Shown here: one piece after another, positions 25,648 to 35,071 of the stretch | How the letters are laid out: each line of letters opens with the position of its first letter | Position numbering within the stretch: the stretch's first letter is position 1 | Assembly: GCA_015057445.1 (NCBI GenBank) | Contig: SVEI01000002.1 | Location: 40,905-104,904 of the forward strand | Length of the DNA: 64,000 nucleotides | Origin: Lachnospiraceae bacterium | GTDB lineage: Bacteria > Bacillota > Clostridia > Lachnospirales > Lachnospiraceae | Reading direction: 5' to 3' | Notes under the pieces: generated by a model | Databases searched by the model: none | What the model was told of the DNA's origin: nothing | The model's input: the letters and a program-made list of their open reading frames with translations, nothing else | Translations under genes and position numbers: made by a program

Positions 25648-27954
25648 ATGAATAAAACTGATATATTGGCAGGGTTAATAGATAAGAACCTTGATGATGA
25701 CAATAGAATAAAGCTAGAGGATGTAATTGAGATAAATGCATCGGAGTTTGATTTATACAAGGAAGCTGTGTGGGGGAATATTAAGAGAACTTTTCCAGAT
25801 GGTCTTCTTATGGTGCGTAAAAATTACATAACTAGAGAAGAAGGGATATCTGCTGGTACAGGAATATTTAGTGGAATTCATGGAGTTGATGCCACAGATA
25901 AGGAACAGGTTTTTGATGCTATAAGAACTGTTGCTACAGCATGTAAAGATGACGAAGATAAAGAAGTTATTATACACAGAATGTACAATAATCTAGTTAT
26001 GTGTGGTGTGTGTTATACAAGAGATATATATTACGGAAGACCTTATTATATGGTTGTTTATAACTACATGGATGAGATGTCAGATAATGATGTCAAGGCA
26101 AAATCCAGAACAAAATGGATTGCAAATAACGTATCAAGAGAGTTTCTTGATGAGGGATTTATGAACCTTATTTTTGCAGCAAGAGATTTGGAAAAAGCGG
26201 TTGATATTCAGGAGTTTAGTGTTGAGTTTGCCATAGACTCCAACAACAAGGTTATTGTATATCAGTTAAAACCTATGGATAGATTAATTGGCAGTCATAT
26301 TCTTATGACAGATAGAGAGTTCTCAGATACAAAAGCTTTTGCAAAATGTAATTATTTGGACACTCATCACATTATGTCTCATCAGGCTTATTGGAATCCA
26401 TCTAAGATGATTGGCTCAGAGCCGAGGCCATTGGATTATTCTTTGTTTAAGGGAATACTTACATCAGGAATATGGGGAGAAACTATAAAGCAACTTGGTT
26501 ATGAGGGCGTTGATATGAGCTTGATGCATAGAGTTGGAAATAAACCGTATGTGTCAATTGATTGCTTGTTTAATGCTTTGATACCGGCAGGCATGGATAG
26601 AATACTTAGAGATAAGATTTTTAATTATTATCAACATGTGCTTACAGATAATAGAAGAAGGCACAGGAAGGTTGATAGTACTATAGTTTTTGGATCCTAT
26701 AATTTTTCAACGGCAAAAAGAATGAACAAACTGGGAAATTATGGGTTCACCCAAGAGGAAATAGATAGCTTTAGTGAAAGTCTTTTAAATCTTACTGAAA
26801 ATATAATTAATAATTACGAAGAACTCCATGATCAGGATATAGAAGCTCTTACAAAACTTATGATTACCAGACGAAGAGTTAGAGAGCTTAAGCCAATGGA
26901 AGAAACTAACAGTTTGAAATTGTATAGTTATATTGCCGAACTTATAGAGTCCATGAGAACCTATTGTTCACCTGGCTATACAAGGCAGGAAAGGTGTGAG
27001 TTTATTGCCAAGGGATTTTGTACATCTTTGGTGAAAGAAGGCTATTTAAAGAGAGATGATATAGACGCTTTTAGATTATCTTTGGATACAGTTTCGTCCT
27101 GCTTTAAGAGGGATTTTGAAGATTATACTAGTGGAAAGCTTGATTGGAATGAGTTTGATAGTAAATATGGTCATTTGAGGATTAGTATATGTGATATTAG
27201 AGCTCACAGCTATCGAAAACTATACAGTAACCTGGAAACGATAAGAGATTATGAACTTTCTAAAGGTAAAAAGATAGCCAAAGCTTTGGATAGGGATGTG
27301 ATAGCCAAAGCTTTGGAAGAATCAAATCTTAATATAGAAGTTGATAAACTGGTTGGGTTTATAAATGGAGCAAGTGAATTGGCTGATAGTTATCGATTTG
27401 AGTATGGAAAATCCATTGGACTGTTACTTGATATTATTGTTAGATTAGGTGAATTGATTGGTATAGACAAGGAGGATATGTCATATTTAGAGATTCAAGA
27501 TCTTGATAGCTATCATAGTAGAGATTCTTATGTTATGACCATTGAGGCTAGAAGAAATATGTATCATGCCTACTCATACCTTGTTTTACCCGATGTGATA
27601 ATAAATGTGGGTGACATAGATGTAATAGATATCGATGAGGAAATACCAGATTATCTTACTGATAAGTGCGTATCTGGTGAAATTGCATATTACGATGAAG
27701 GACACGACGTGGATGTGACAGGAAAGATAGTGTTGCTTTCAAAGGTTACACTAGCGTATGATTGGATATTTACCAAAGATATTAAAGGTATAATAACCAA
27801 GAAAGATACAAAGGATTCAAGAATAGCGAAAAGATGTAAGGAGTTGAACATTCCAGCGGCTTTGGGATGTGGTGAAAAATTATTCAACTCAGTGCTAATG
27901 ATGAAGAGAATTCAGCTTGATTGTGGCAATAACAAAATAAGTGAAATAAAGTAA
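25648..27954 (+). CDS. Degenerate PEP-synthase / rifampicin-phosphotransferase-like protein
   Basis: A 768-residue protein. The N-terminal third looks like the PEP synthase ATP-grasp domain (LMVRKNYITREEG, IFSGIHGVDATDKEQVFDAI, HRMYNNLVMCGVCYTRD, VIVYQLKPMDRL). The middle has NPSKMIGSEPRPLDYSLF and YGHLRISICDIRAHSY, similar to PEP-utilising enzymes with a GHLRPGTYDI-type motif. The C-terminus (YDWIFTKDIKGIITKK, then ELNIPAALGCGE) is the phosphohistidine swivel domain, but the catalytic stretch that normally reads GGxxSHxAI is DTKDSRIAK. The His is replaced, so phosphotransfer by the usual route is unlikely. The partner is probably the next gene, 12 bases downstream. Function unknown. Confidence 0.72.
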   Translation: MNKTDILAGLIDKNLDDDNRIKLEDVIEINASEFDLYKEAVWGNIKRTFPDGLLMVRKNYITREEGISAGTGIFSGIHGVDATDKEQVFDAIRTVATACKDDEDKEVIIHRMYNNLVMCGVCYTRDIYYGRPYYMVVYNYMDEMSDNDVKAKSRTKWIANNVSREFLDEGFMNLIFAARDLEKAVDIQEFSVEFAIDSNNKVIVYQLKPMDRLIGSHILMTDREFSDTKAFAKCNYLDTHHIMSHQAYWNPSKMIGSEPRPLDYSLFKGILTSGIWGETIKQLGYEGVDMSLMHRVGNKPYVSIDCLFNALIPAGMDRILRDKIFNYYQHVLTDNRRRHRKVDSTIVFGSYNFSTAKRMNKLGNYGFTQEEIDSFSESLLNLTENIINNYEELHDQDIEALTKLMITRRRVRELKPMEETNSLKLYSYIAELIESMRTYCSPGYTRQERCEFIAKGFCTSLVKEGYLKRDDIDAFRLSLDTVSSCFKRDFEDYTSGKLDWNEFDSKYGHLRISICDIRAHSYRKLYSNLETIRDYELSKGKKIAKALDRDVIAKALEESNLNIEVDKLVGFINGASELADSYRFEYGKSIGLLLDIIVRLGELIGIDKEDMSYLEIQDLDSYHSRDSYVMTIEARRNMYHAYSYLVLPDVIINVGDIDVIDIDEEIPDYLTDKCVSGEIAYYDEGHDVDVTGKIVLLSKVTLAYDWIFTKDIKGIITKKDTKDSRIAKRCKELNIPAALGCGEKLFNSVLMMKRIQLDCGNNKISEIK

Positions 27955-27966
27955 GGGGGATTTAAT

Positions 27967-28509
27967 ATGGGTCGAAAGCTAATGATAGAATTCCCTGGAA
28001 GAAACTATAGTTGTGATAGACCATTATTGTATTACTGTGGGAAAATTTTTTCGGACAGAGGTTATGATGTTATAAGGTTAGATTATAACTTCAGACTAAA
28101 AGGGGATAAAAATGACATACAGGCTTTGATTGAGGAGGCCAAAGAGATAGTTCTCAAACAATTAGATTTGGTGGATTTTTCAGCCTATGAAGATATTGTC
28201 TTTGTTTCCAAAAGTATGGGATGTGCATTGGCTGGTTATTGTGAAGAACATTATAAGATAAGAGCTAGACACATTTATTTAACTCCAGTGGATTCCAGCT
28301 TAAAATACATGCGACGAGGAAAATGTATAGTTGTAGCTGGTAAAGAAGACAAGATTTTAGAAAGCAGAAAATTGAAAATCTATTGTGTGGAACAAGATAT
28401 ACCACTAAAGCAGTTTGAGGAGGTTGGACATTCCTTAGAACATGCAGAAGATATCAATAGAACTTTCGCAATTCTTATGGTTATTATAAGGCTTTATAAG
28501 GAATTTTAA
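27967..28509 (+). CDS. Small alpha/beta-hydrolase-like protein
   Basis: A 180-residue protein with an alpha/beta-hydrolase pattern. An early FPGRNYSCDRPL loop precedes the nucleophile elbow VSKSMGC (GxSxG with the first Gly as Ser). An Asp lies in VAGKEDKIL, and a late His in VGHSLEH, in the right order for a Ser-Asp-His triad. It is shorter than most members and lacks a clear lid. No signal peptide, so cytosolic. GGGGGATT lies before the ATG. It seems co-transcribed with the PEP-synthase-like gene; the substrate is unknown. Confidence 0.65.
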   Translation: MGRKLMIEFPGRNYSCDRPLLYYCGKIFSDRGYDVIRLDYNFRLKGDKNDIQALIEEAKEIVLKQLDLVDFSAYEDIVFVSKSMGCALAGYCEEHYKIRARHIYLTPVDSSLKYMRRGKCIVVAGKEDKILESRKLKIYCVEQDIPLKQFEEVGHSLEHAEDINRTFAILMVIIRLYKEF

Positions 28510-28533
28510 TGTTTGTGCTATATACGAATCGGA

Positions 28534-28562
28534 TTGAATTAATCGGTGCATTGTAGTATAAT
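28534..28562 (+). promoter_or_regulatory. Promoter of the bactofilin-pyrH-polC operon
   Basis: TTGAAT (28534-28539), a 17-base spacer and a perfect TATAAT (28557-28562). The leader of about 100 bases runs to the AAAGGAGGAAG site before the bactofilin gene. No terminator was seen between here and polC, so this probably drives the whole run. Confidence 0.75.
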
Positions 28563-28672
28563 ATTCGGGATAGTAATGAGCCAAGTTGTTAATGGCGCTT
28601 GGTTGAGTTATAAGAAATACGGTGTTACGTAATGGAACTGTGGTTTTGAATGAGTGACTAAAGGAGGAAGTT

Positions 28673-29872
28673 ATGGGCTTTTTTAAAGATTTTAAAAGAG
28701 ATTTTGCGCAGGCTGTCAATGAGCTTATGCCAGATAAGGATGAGCTTAGTGCAGAATATGATGATGAAGATATGGTCAATACTTTTGATGATAATGATAA
28801 TATGGAAATAGCACCAGAAGATATGTTGGAGGATTTAGATGACTATACTATAGATGATAGACATATTGTTAATCCACATGTACAGGAAAAAGTGTATGAG
28901 ATGGAAAGACCTGAGTCCGACTATGGAGAAGAGGAAACTGTAAAAGAAGAAAGTGTATTTGATACAGTTCCTTCTGCTGAAATAATCTCAGATGGTAATG
29001 GAATGGATTTAGATGTGGATATGGAACAGGATTTGGCACAAGAGATGGTATCAGATTTTGTTAATCCAGAAATATTGACTGCAGAGACTGTAGCCATTGA
29101 TTTAGAGGCAGAGAAAACATCAGAAGAAGCACAGCTCGAGCAACTAGAAGATGAACTTGAAAGCCTTGAGAATCTTGATGAAGAAGATATGCTTGAGAAT
29201 ACAGAAGATGCTTTGGCTGTTGACTATAGTGAAACTAAAGAGGCTGATGCAAGCTTAGTAAATGAAGAATATATTAATGTGGACTTAAGTAAGGCGGTAG
29301 AAGCAGCTATACTTAAGAATGAAGAGGATGCAGAGACACCAGCACCTATTGATCAAGACTTGGAGGATGATGATATGGCTGATGATAACCAACGCAATGA
29401 CAAGGAACAGGATATTAATAGTATTCTAACAGATGACACCACATACATCACTAAGGGTACAACAGTTAAGGGAAACTTAGAAACTGATGGAAGTGTTGAT
29501 GTTATAGGAGTTGTTGAAGGAAATCTTAGTTGTGGAGGCAAACTTATTGTTGGTGGATTAATCAAGGGTAACGTAACTGCTGGCGAGGTGTATGCTAATG
29601 CTGCGAAGATAGAGGGAGAAGTTATCTGCGATGGAAGTGTTAAGATTGGTGTAGGAACAGTAGTTGTAGGTAATGTAAATGCAACTTCAGCTGTTATTGC
29701 AGGTGCGGTTAATGGAGATATTGATGTTCATGGACCAGTGATTGTTGATTCCACAGCAGTGATTATGGGAAATATTAAATCTCGTTCAGTGCAGATTAAC
29801 AATGGAGCAGTAATCGAAGGATTTTGTTCACAGTGTTATTCGGAGATTGATGTGAAGAGTTTTTTTGAATAA
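28673..29872 (+). CDS. Bactofilin-type polymer-forming protein with acidic N-terminus
   Basis: A 399-residue protein. The first about 250 residues are very acidic and low in complexity (for example EDELESLENLDEEDMLEN), preceded by a short basic amphipathic start MGFFKDFKRDF that could touch the membrane. The C-terminal about 140 residues are a bactofilin beta-helix: TYITKGTTVKGNLETDGSV, VEGNLSCGGKLIVGGLIKGN, then regular Gly-Asn repeats such as AGAVNGDIDVHGPVIV. Bactofilins self-assemble into filaments that organise cell-wall or polar structures. The N-terminal extension is far longer than in typical bactofilins of 120-200 residues. AAAGGAGG precedes the ATG. Confidence 0.88.
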   Translation: MGFFKDFKRDFAQAVNELMPDKDELSAEYDDEDMVNTFDDNDNMEIAPEDMLEDLDDYTIDDRHIVNPHVQEKVYEMERPESDYGEEETVKEESVFDTVPSAEIISDGNGMDLDVDMEQDLAQEMVSDFVNPEILTAETVAIDLEAEKTSEEAQLEQLEDELESLENLDEEDMLENTEDALAVDYSETKEADASLVNEEYINVDLSKAVEAAILKNEEDAETPAPIDQDLEDDDMADDNQRNDKEQDINSILTDDTTYITKGTTVKGNLETDGSVDVIGVVEGNLSCGGKLIVGGLIKGNVTAGEVYANAAKIEGEVICDGSVKIGVGTVVVGNVNATSAVIAGAVNGDIDVHGPVIVDSTAVIMGNIKSRSVQINNGAVIEGFCSQCYSEIDVKSFFE

Positions 29873-29896
29873 GAACATTATAGGAGAATTGCTGAT

Positions 29897-30601
29897 ATGG
29901 ACATGAATAGAATACTTTTAAAGTTAAGTGGAGAAGCCTTGGCAGGAGATAAGAAAACAGGCTTTGACGAAGATACTGTAAGAGAAGTTGCAAGACAGGT
30001 CAAGCAGATTGTAGATAATGGAACACAAGTGAGTGTGGTGATTGGTGGAGGTAACTTCTGGAGAGGAAGAACTTCTGGTGATATGGATAGGGTTAAAGCA
30101 GACCAAATTGGTATGCTTGCCACAGTTATGAATTGTGTTTATACAGCAGATATGTTTAGACAGGCCGGACTTAAGACTCATGTAATGACTCCGTTTTTAT
30201 GTGGAAATGTAACAGAGCTATTTTCTAAAGATAAGGCGGTTGAGTATCTTGAAAAGGGAGAGGTTGTATTTTTTGCTGGTGGAACAGGTCACCCATATTT
30301 TTCTACAGATACAGCCACAGTGTTAATGGCTATAGAAGTTGAATGTGATGTAATACTTATGGCAAAGGCCATAGATGGTGTTTACGATAGCGACCCAAAA
30401 GTAAATCCTGATGCTAAAAAGTATGATGTTATGGATATCAATGAAATTGTTGACAAAAAGTTGGGTGTTATAGATTTGGCTTCTGCGGTTCTTGCAATGG
30501 AAAATAAGATGCCTATGATGCTGTTTGGGTTAAACAGTCAGGATAGTATAATCAAAACAGTAACTGGTAACTTTACAGGGACAACAATAAAATGTAGCTA
30601 G
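29897..30601 (+). CDS. pyrH: UMP kinase
   Basis: Phosphorylates UMP to UDP; amino-acid-kinase fold, hexameric. The 234 residues include RILLKLSGEAL, VVIGGGNFWRG, GMLATVMNCVYTADMF, FFAGGTGHPYFSTDTATVL and DGVYDSDPKVNPDAKKYD. AGGAG stands 10 bases from the ATG at 29897; a second ATG at 29903 is an alternative start. pyrH-frr-uppS-cdsA-dxr-rseP-ispG-polC is the usual Firmicute order, though tsf/rpsB is not upstream here; the bactofilin gene is. Confidence 0.97.
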   Translation: MDMNRILLKLSGEALAGDKKTGFDEDTVREVARQVKQIVDNGTQVSVVIGGGNFWRGRTSGDMDRVKADQIGMLATVMNCVYTADMFRQAGLKTHVMTPFLCGNVTELFSKDKAVEYLEKGEVVFFAGGTGHPYFSTDTATVLMAIEVECDVILMAKAIDGVYDSDPKVNPDAKKYDVMDINEIVDKKLGVIDLASAVLAMENKMPMMLFGLNSQDSIIKTVTGNFTGTTIKCS

Positions 30602-30644
30602 ATAAGAATACAATTATTATTACGAAGAAATAGGAGGAATAAAT

Positions 30645-31190
30645 ATGTTATCACAGTATGAAAACAAGATGGAGAAGACTTTAGACAATTTGAATTCAGA
30701 ATATGCAGGAATTAGAGCAGGTAGAGCTAACCCACATATTCTTGATAAGCTTAAGGTAGATTATTATGGAGTACCAACTCCTATTCAGCAGGCTGCAAAT
30801 ATTACAGTTCCAGAGGCTAGAACTCTTATGATTCAGCCTTGGGAGTCAAGCTTGATTAAAGAGATTGAGAAAGCAATTCTTTCCTCTGATTTGGGAGTTA
30901 CACCTAATAACGATGGAAAGTGTGTTATTCTTAACTTCCCAGAGCTTACAGAGGAAAGACGTAAAGAACTGGCTAAAGATATTAAGAAAAAAGGCGAGGC
31001 TGCTAAGGTAGCCATAAGAAATATTAGAAGAGATGCCAATGATGCTCTTAAGAAGATGAACAAGGCTAACGAGATATCAGAAGATGAACTTAAGACCAAT
31101 GAAGAAAAAGTTCAGAAGATTACTGATAAGTACGTAGAGAAGATAGACAAGGCTATAGATGAAAAGTCTAAGGAAATCCTTACTGTATAA
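30645..31190 (+). CDS. frr: Ribosome recycling factor
   Basis: Splits post-termination ribosomes with EF-G. The 181-residue, largely helical protein has GIRAGRANPHILDKLKVDYYG, VPEARTLMIQPW, and NDGKCVILNFPELTEERRKEL. AGGAGGAATAAAT precedes the ATG. It is four residues shorter than the common 185, with all key regions present. Confidence 0.98.
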   Translation: MLSQYENKMEKTLDNLNSEYAGIRAGRANPHILDKLKVDYYGVPTPIQQAANITVPEARTLMIQPWESSLIKEIEKAILSSDLGVTPNNDGKCVILNFPELTEERRKELAKDIKKKGEAAKVAIRNIRRDANDALKKMNKANEISEDELKTNEEKVQKITDKYVEKIDKAIDEKSKEILTV

Positions 31191-31201
31191 GGAGACTCAA
31201 A

Positions 31202-31930
31202 GTGGAAAAGATAATTGATGGAGAAAAGCTAAATATTCCAGAACATGTGGCAATAATTATGGATGGTAATGGAAGATGGGCTAAGAAGAGACTTATGCCT
31301 AGGAATTTTGGTCACAAAGCAGGAGCAAAGGTTGTGGAACAAATCTGCGAGGATGCCCACAGCCTGGGGATAAAATATCTTACAGTTTATGCATTTTCTA
31401 CAGAAAATTGGAAACGTTCTGTGGAAGAGGTTTCTGGAATTATGAATCTTCTTAGAAACTATCTTGTTGATAGTATTGAAAGGGCGTCTAAAAATAATAT
31501 GCGTGTTCGTGTTATTGGAGATAGAACAGCCTTAGATAAAGATATAGTAGAGAAGATTGAAGAACTAGAATCAAAAACGTCTCAGTACGACGGGCTTACT
31601 TTTACCATTGCTCTTAATTATGGTGGACGAGATGAAATAAGACGAAGTATACAGAATATAGCTTTGGATGTAAAATCCGGGAAGGTTTCTGTCAATGACA
31701 TAGATGAGACCCTCATATCGTCTTATTTGGATACTAGGGATATACCAGATCCGGATCTTATGATAAGGACTAGTGGTGAAGTAAGATTATCAAATTATCT
31801 TATATGGCAGCTTGCCTATGCGGAATTTTGTTTTACGGATGTTCTATGGCCTGATTTCACTATAGAAGATTTAAAAGATGCAATTAGATACTACAATGGA
31901 AAAGAAAGACGCTTCGGTGGGGTAAAGTAA
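31202..31930 (+). CDS. uppS: Undecaprenyl diphosphate synthase
   Basis: cis-Prenyltransferase making the C55 lipid carrier for peptidoglycan and other wall polymers. The start is GTG at 31202 with AAGGAG just upstream. The 242 residues include IIMDGNGRWAKKR (catalytic Asp, about residue 21), GHKAGAKVV, YAFSTENWKRS, and the C-terminal RTSGEVRLSNYLIWQLAYAE. The usual family text at that site is RTSGExRLSNFLxWQ. Its stop abuts cdsA. Confidence 0.97.
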   Translation: MEKIIDGEKLNIPEHVAIIMDGNGRWAKKRLMPRNFGHKAGAKVVEQICEDAHSLGIKYLTVYAFSTENWKRSVEEVSGIMNLLRNYLVDSIERASKNNMRVRVIGDRTALDKDIVEKIEELESKTSQYDGLTFTIALNYGGRDEIRRSIQNIALDVKSGKVSVNDIDETLISSYLDTRDIPDPDLMIRTSGEVRLSNYLIWQLAYAEFCFTDVLWPDFTIEDLKDAIRYYNGKERRFGGVK

Positions 31931-32731
31931 ATGTTTAAGACAAGGTTGTTAAGTGGAATAGTGTTGGTTGTGCTTGTGGTGGCAGTGTTATATTTTGGTG
32001 GTTATGTGACTGCTATTTCTATGCTGCTGCTGTCCTTGGGCGGCGTATTTGAATTGCTTAGAATATATAAGTTGCATAAGTCAGCCATAGGAGTTGTGAC
32101 TTATGTGGCAACCGTTGCCTACTATGCATTGTTGATGATGGATAAAAGTCAGTTTACTATGCCACTTATCATATTGTTTGTACTCACCATTCTTGGTGTA
32201 TATGTTACAACCTATCCAAAGTTTACAGATAAGGACGGAATGGCTGCTATATTGTCGTTTGTGTATGTTACAGTAATGCTTTCATATATGTATTTAATAA
32301 GAGATCTTGAACATGGTGGAGCTCTTGTGGTAATGGTGTTTGTTTGCTCTTGGGTTAATGATACCTGTGCATATTGTGTTGGTGTAACGTTAGGAAAGCA
32401 TAAGATGACACCAAAACTAAGTCCGAAAAAAAGTGTTGAAGGACTTGTGGGAGGCATTGCCGGAAGTGCTGTAGTTGGTGCTTTGTATGGCATGTTTTTT
32501 GACAAAAATGTAACTGCTCTTGAGAATGCGCCAGTTATATTTGCCGTGATAGGAGCCTTAGGAGCTATTGTTGCCGTTATAGGTGATTTGGCCGCTTCGG
32601 CTATTAAGAGAAATAATGACATTAAAGATTATGGAAAGCTTATACCTGGACATGGAGGTATAATGGATAGGTTCGACAGTATTATATTTACAGCGCCTAT
32701 AATATACTATGGGTTTGCATATATGATATAA
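31931..32731 (+). CDS. cdsA: Phosphatidate cytidylyltransferase
   Basis: Makes CDP-diacylglycerol, the branch-point precursor of phospholipids. A 266-residue integral membrane protein with about 7 hydrophobic helices. It carries KLSPKKSVEGLVGG and the CDS signature SAIKRNNDIKDYGKLIPGHGG-IMDRFDS, which includes the metal-binding Asp and the HGG motif. The start immediately follows uppS (TAA then ATG). Confidence 0.96.
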   Translation: MFKTRLLSGIVLVVLVVAVLYFGGYVTAISMLLLSLGGVFELLRIYKLHKSAIGVVTYVATVAYYALLMMDKSQFTMPLIILFVLTILGVYVTTYPKFTDKDGMAAILSFVYVTVMLSYMYLIRDLEHGGALVVMVFVCSWVNDTCAYCVGVTLGKHKMTPKLSPKKSVEGLVGGIAGSAVVGALYGMFFDKNVTALENAPVIFAVIGALGAIVAVIGDLAASAIKRNNDIKDYGKLIPGHGGIMDRFDSIIFTAPIIYYGFAYMI

Positions 32732-32758
32732 AAAGTGGCGGTTTTGGAGGTTGGATTA

Positions 32759-33904
32759 GTGAAAAATATTGCCATAATTGGTTCTACGGGTTCCATAGGA
32801 ACTCAAACATTAGATATAGTTAGAAAAAATGAAGATTTAAATGTTGTTGCTCTATCAGCGGGCAGTAATGTTGAACTTTTGGAAAAACAGGCTAGAGAAT
32901 TTATGCCTGAAATAGTTGGAATATGGGAAGAAGACAAGGCTAAGCAATTACGCATAGCCTTGTCTGATGTTAATATAAGGGTTGTATCAGGAATGGAAGG
33001 ACTTGTTGAAATAGCCACTATTGACAGTTCAGAGATTTTGGTTACTGCTATAGTTGGTATGATAGGAATAAGACCTACCATAGAAGCGATAAATGCAGGA
33101 AAAGATATAGCCTTGGCTAATAAGGAAACTTTAGTTACTGCAGGCCATATTATTATGCCACTAGCGAAAAAACAAGGTGTACGAATTCTTCCTGTAGACA
33201 GTGAACATTCTGCTATTTTTCAATGTATTCATGGAGAGACGGATAACAAAATAAGTAGATTGCTTATTACTGCATCTGGTGGACCGTTTAGAGGAAAGAA
33301 GAAACATGAACTTACGGATGTGAGTGTGGAAGATGCTTTGAAACATCCTAATTGGGCTATGGGAAGAAAAATAACCATAGATTCTGCTACACTGGTAAAT
33401 AAGGGATTAGAAGTAATTGAAGCAAAGTGGCTTTTTGGTATTGAACCAGATAATATACAGGTAGTAGTGCAACCACAGAGCATAATTCACTCTATGGTTG
33501 AGTTTGAGGATGGGAGTGTAAAGGCTCAGCTTGGCACTCCTGACATGAAGCTGCCTATACAATATGCGCTTTATTACCCAGAGAGAAGATTTTTGCCTGG
33601 AGAAAGACTTGATTTTGCAAAAATGAATGGAATAATTATCGATACACCTGATAGAGAGACTTTTTTGGGACTGGATTTTGCGTATAATGCAATAAAAGCA
33701 GGTGGAAGCATGCCGACTGTATTTAATGCTGCTAATGAAAAAGCAGTTGCTTTATTTTTGGATAAGAGAATCAAATTTTTAAAGATATATGATTTGATTG
33801 ATGCTTGTATGAAGGCTCATAATCTAATAGATAATCCAAATCTTCAGCAAATTTTAGATACAGAACAATGGGTATATAATTTTATTGATGAGATGAACAT
33901 ATAA
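32759..33904 (+). CDS. dxr: 1-deoxy-D-xylulose-5-phosphate reductoisomerase
   Basis: NADPH-dependent second step of the MEP isoprenoid pathway. The GTG at 32759, with GGAGG at 32746-32750, gives (M)KNIAIIGSTGSIGTQTL and 381 residues, the usual length; the track start at 32735 adds eight residues. Motifs: GSTGSIG (NADPH), ALANKETLV, LPVDSEHSAIFQ (substrate/metal), ASGGPFRG and MGRKITIDSATLVNKGLEVIE. The product feeds ispG, two genes downstream. Confidence 0.97.
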   Translation: MKNIAIIGSTGSIGTQTLDIVRKNEDLNVVALSAGSNVELLEKQAREFMPEIVGIWEEDKAKQLRIALSDVNIRVVSGMEGLVEIATIDSSEILVTAIVGMIGIRPTIEAINAGKDIALANKETLVTAGHIIMPLAKKQGVRILPVDSEHSAIFQCIHGETDNKISRLLITASGGPFRGKKKHELTDVSVEDALKHPNWAMGRKITIDSATLVNKGLEVIEAKWLFGIEPDNIQVVVQPQSIIHSMVEFEDGSVKAQLGTPDMKLPIQYALYYPERRFLPGERLDFAKMNGIIIDTPDRETFLGLDFAYNAIKAGGSMPTVFNAANEKAVALFLDKRIKFLKIYDLIDACMKAHNLIDNPNLQQILDTEQWVYNFIDEMNI

Positions 33905-33965
33905 TAAATAAAGGGAGTCTAATCATATATTATAAATGAGACGTCCCGTGAAAAGGAGCAAAAAT

Positions 33966-35018
33966 ATGAACATAATACTTATTATATTAGTTTTTGGTAT
34001 TATAGTGTTCTTCCATGAATTTGGACATTTTATAGTAGCAAAGATAAATAAGATTAAGGTATCCGAGTTTTCCATAGGTATGGGACCTGCTATATTTTCG
34101 TTTGGAAAGGGTGATACAAAATATTTTTTAAGACTGCTGCCGTTAGGTGGATATTGTCTTATGTTAGGTGAAGACGAGGAAATTGATGATGAGAATGCGT
34201 TTTCTAATAAATCGGTGTTAACCAGATTGTTAGTTATAGCAGCAGGACCAGTATTCAACTTTATATTGGCATTTCTGTTCTCTATTATTCTAATTAATCA
34301 GACAGGATGCGATCCAGCTGTTTTATATCAGGTAGTTGATAGAGGGCCGGCTTATGAGGCTGGAATCGAACCAGGAGATAAGATAATAGAGATAGATGGA
34401 GATAAAATATATAACTATAGAGAACTTACTCTTTATATGGAACTTAATGGAAAACATAATCCTGTGACTTTAAAACTTGAAAAGCCAAGTGGAGAAGTGT
34501 ATGAAGTTACTGTTACACCAAGACTTGACACAGATGGTGTATATAGAATTGGAGTTGTTGGTGGATATATAGAGTGCAAGGGCTTTGGTAATAACATTAA
34601 ATATGCAGGATATGAGCTTAGGTACTGGGTAAAGGCAACGATAACAAGTCTCAAAATGATAGTGACTGGTGGAGTTGAAAGCGAAGATGTTATGGGACCT
34701 GTTGGTGTCGGCGGAGTTATGAACGAGGTTATTGAAGAAGTTAAGGAGGAAAGTGAAAGTACTGCCGAGGCAGTTAAGTATATTATCCTTAATATGCTTA
34801 ATTGGTGTATACTTCTTAGCGTTAATCTTGGAATAATGAATTTACTTCCTATACCAGCCTTAGATGGTGGAAGATTGGTGTTGCTTATAATTGAAGGTGT
34901 TACTAGGAAGAAGATTCCTGCGGAGAAGGAAGCAATTATTAACATAATCGGCTTCGTTTTGGTTCTTATTCTTATGTTTGTGGTATTGTTTAATGATGTG
35001 AAGAATGTATTTTTCTAA
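33966..35018 (+). CDS. rseP: Site-2 intramembrane protease RseP
   Basis: Zinc metalloprotease cleaving within the membrane; homologs process anti-sigma factors and signal peptides. The ATG at 33966 follows AAAGGAG. The 350 residues have HEFGH (about 17-21) in the first helix, a PDZ domain (VVDRGPAYEAGIEPGDKIIEIDGD), and the C-terminal NLLPIPALDGGRLVLLIIEG, with the LDG zinc ligand at about 298. About four membrane segments. Pro-SigK cleavage uses a different S2P family member (SpoIVFB), so no link to the SigK in this window is implied. Confidence 0.94.
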   Translation: MNIILIILVFGIIVFFHEFGHFIVAKINKIKVSEFSIGMGPAIFSFGKGDTKYFLRLLPLGGYCLMLGEDEEIDDENAFSNKSVLTRLLVIAAGPVFNFILAFLFSIILINQTGCDPAVLYQVVDRGPAYEAGIEPGDKIIEIDGDKIYNYRELTLYMELNGKHNPVTLKLEKPSGEVYEVTVTPRLDTDGVYRIGVVGGYIECKGFGNNIKYAGYELRYWVKATITSLKMIVTGGVESEDVMGPVGVGGVMNEVIEEVKEESESTAEAVKYIILNMLNWCILLSVNLGIMNLLPIPALDGGRLVLLIIEGVTRKKIPAEKEAIINIIGFVLVLILMFVVLFNDVKNVFF

Positions 35019-35071
35019 AATGCATTTTAAACTGACGGTATATTTTTTGGGATAATGGAAGGATGTATAAT

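Noticed and set aside
34433-34945. 170-residue minus-strand ORF
   Set aside because: Shadow of rseP; no ribosome binding site.
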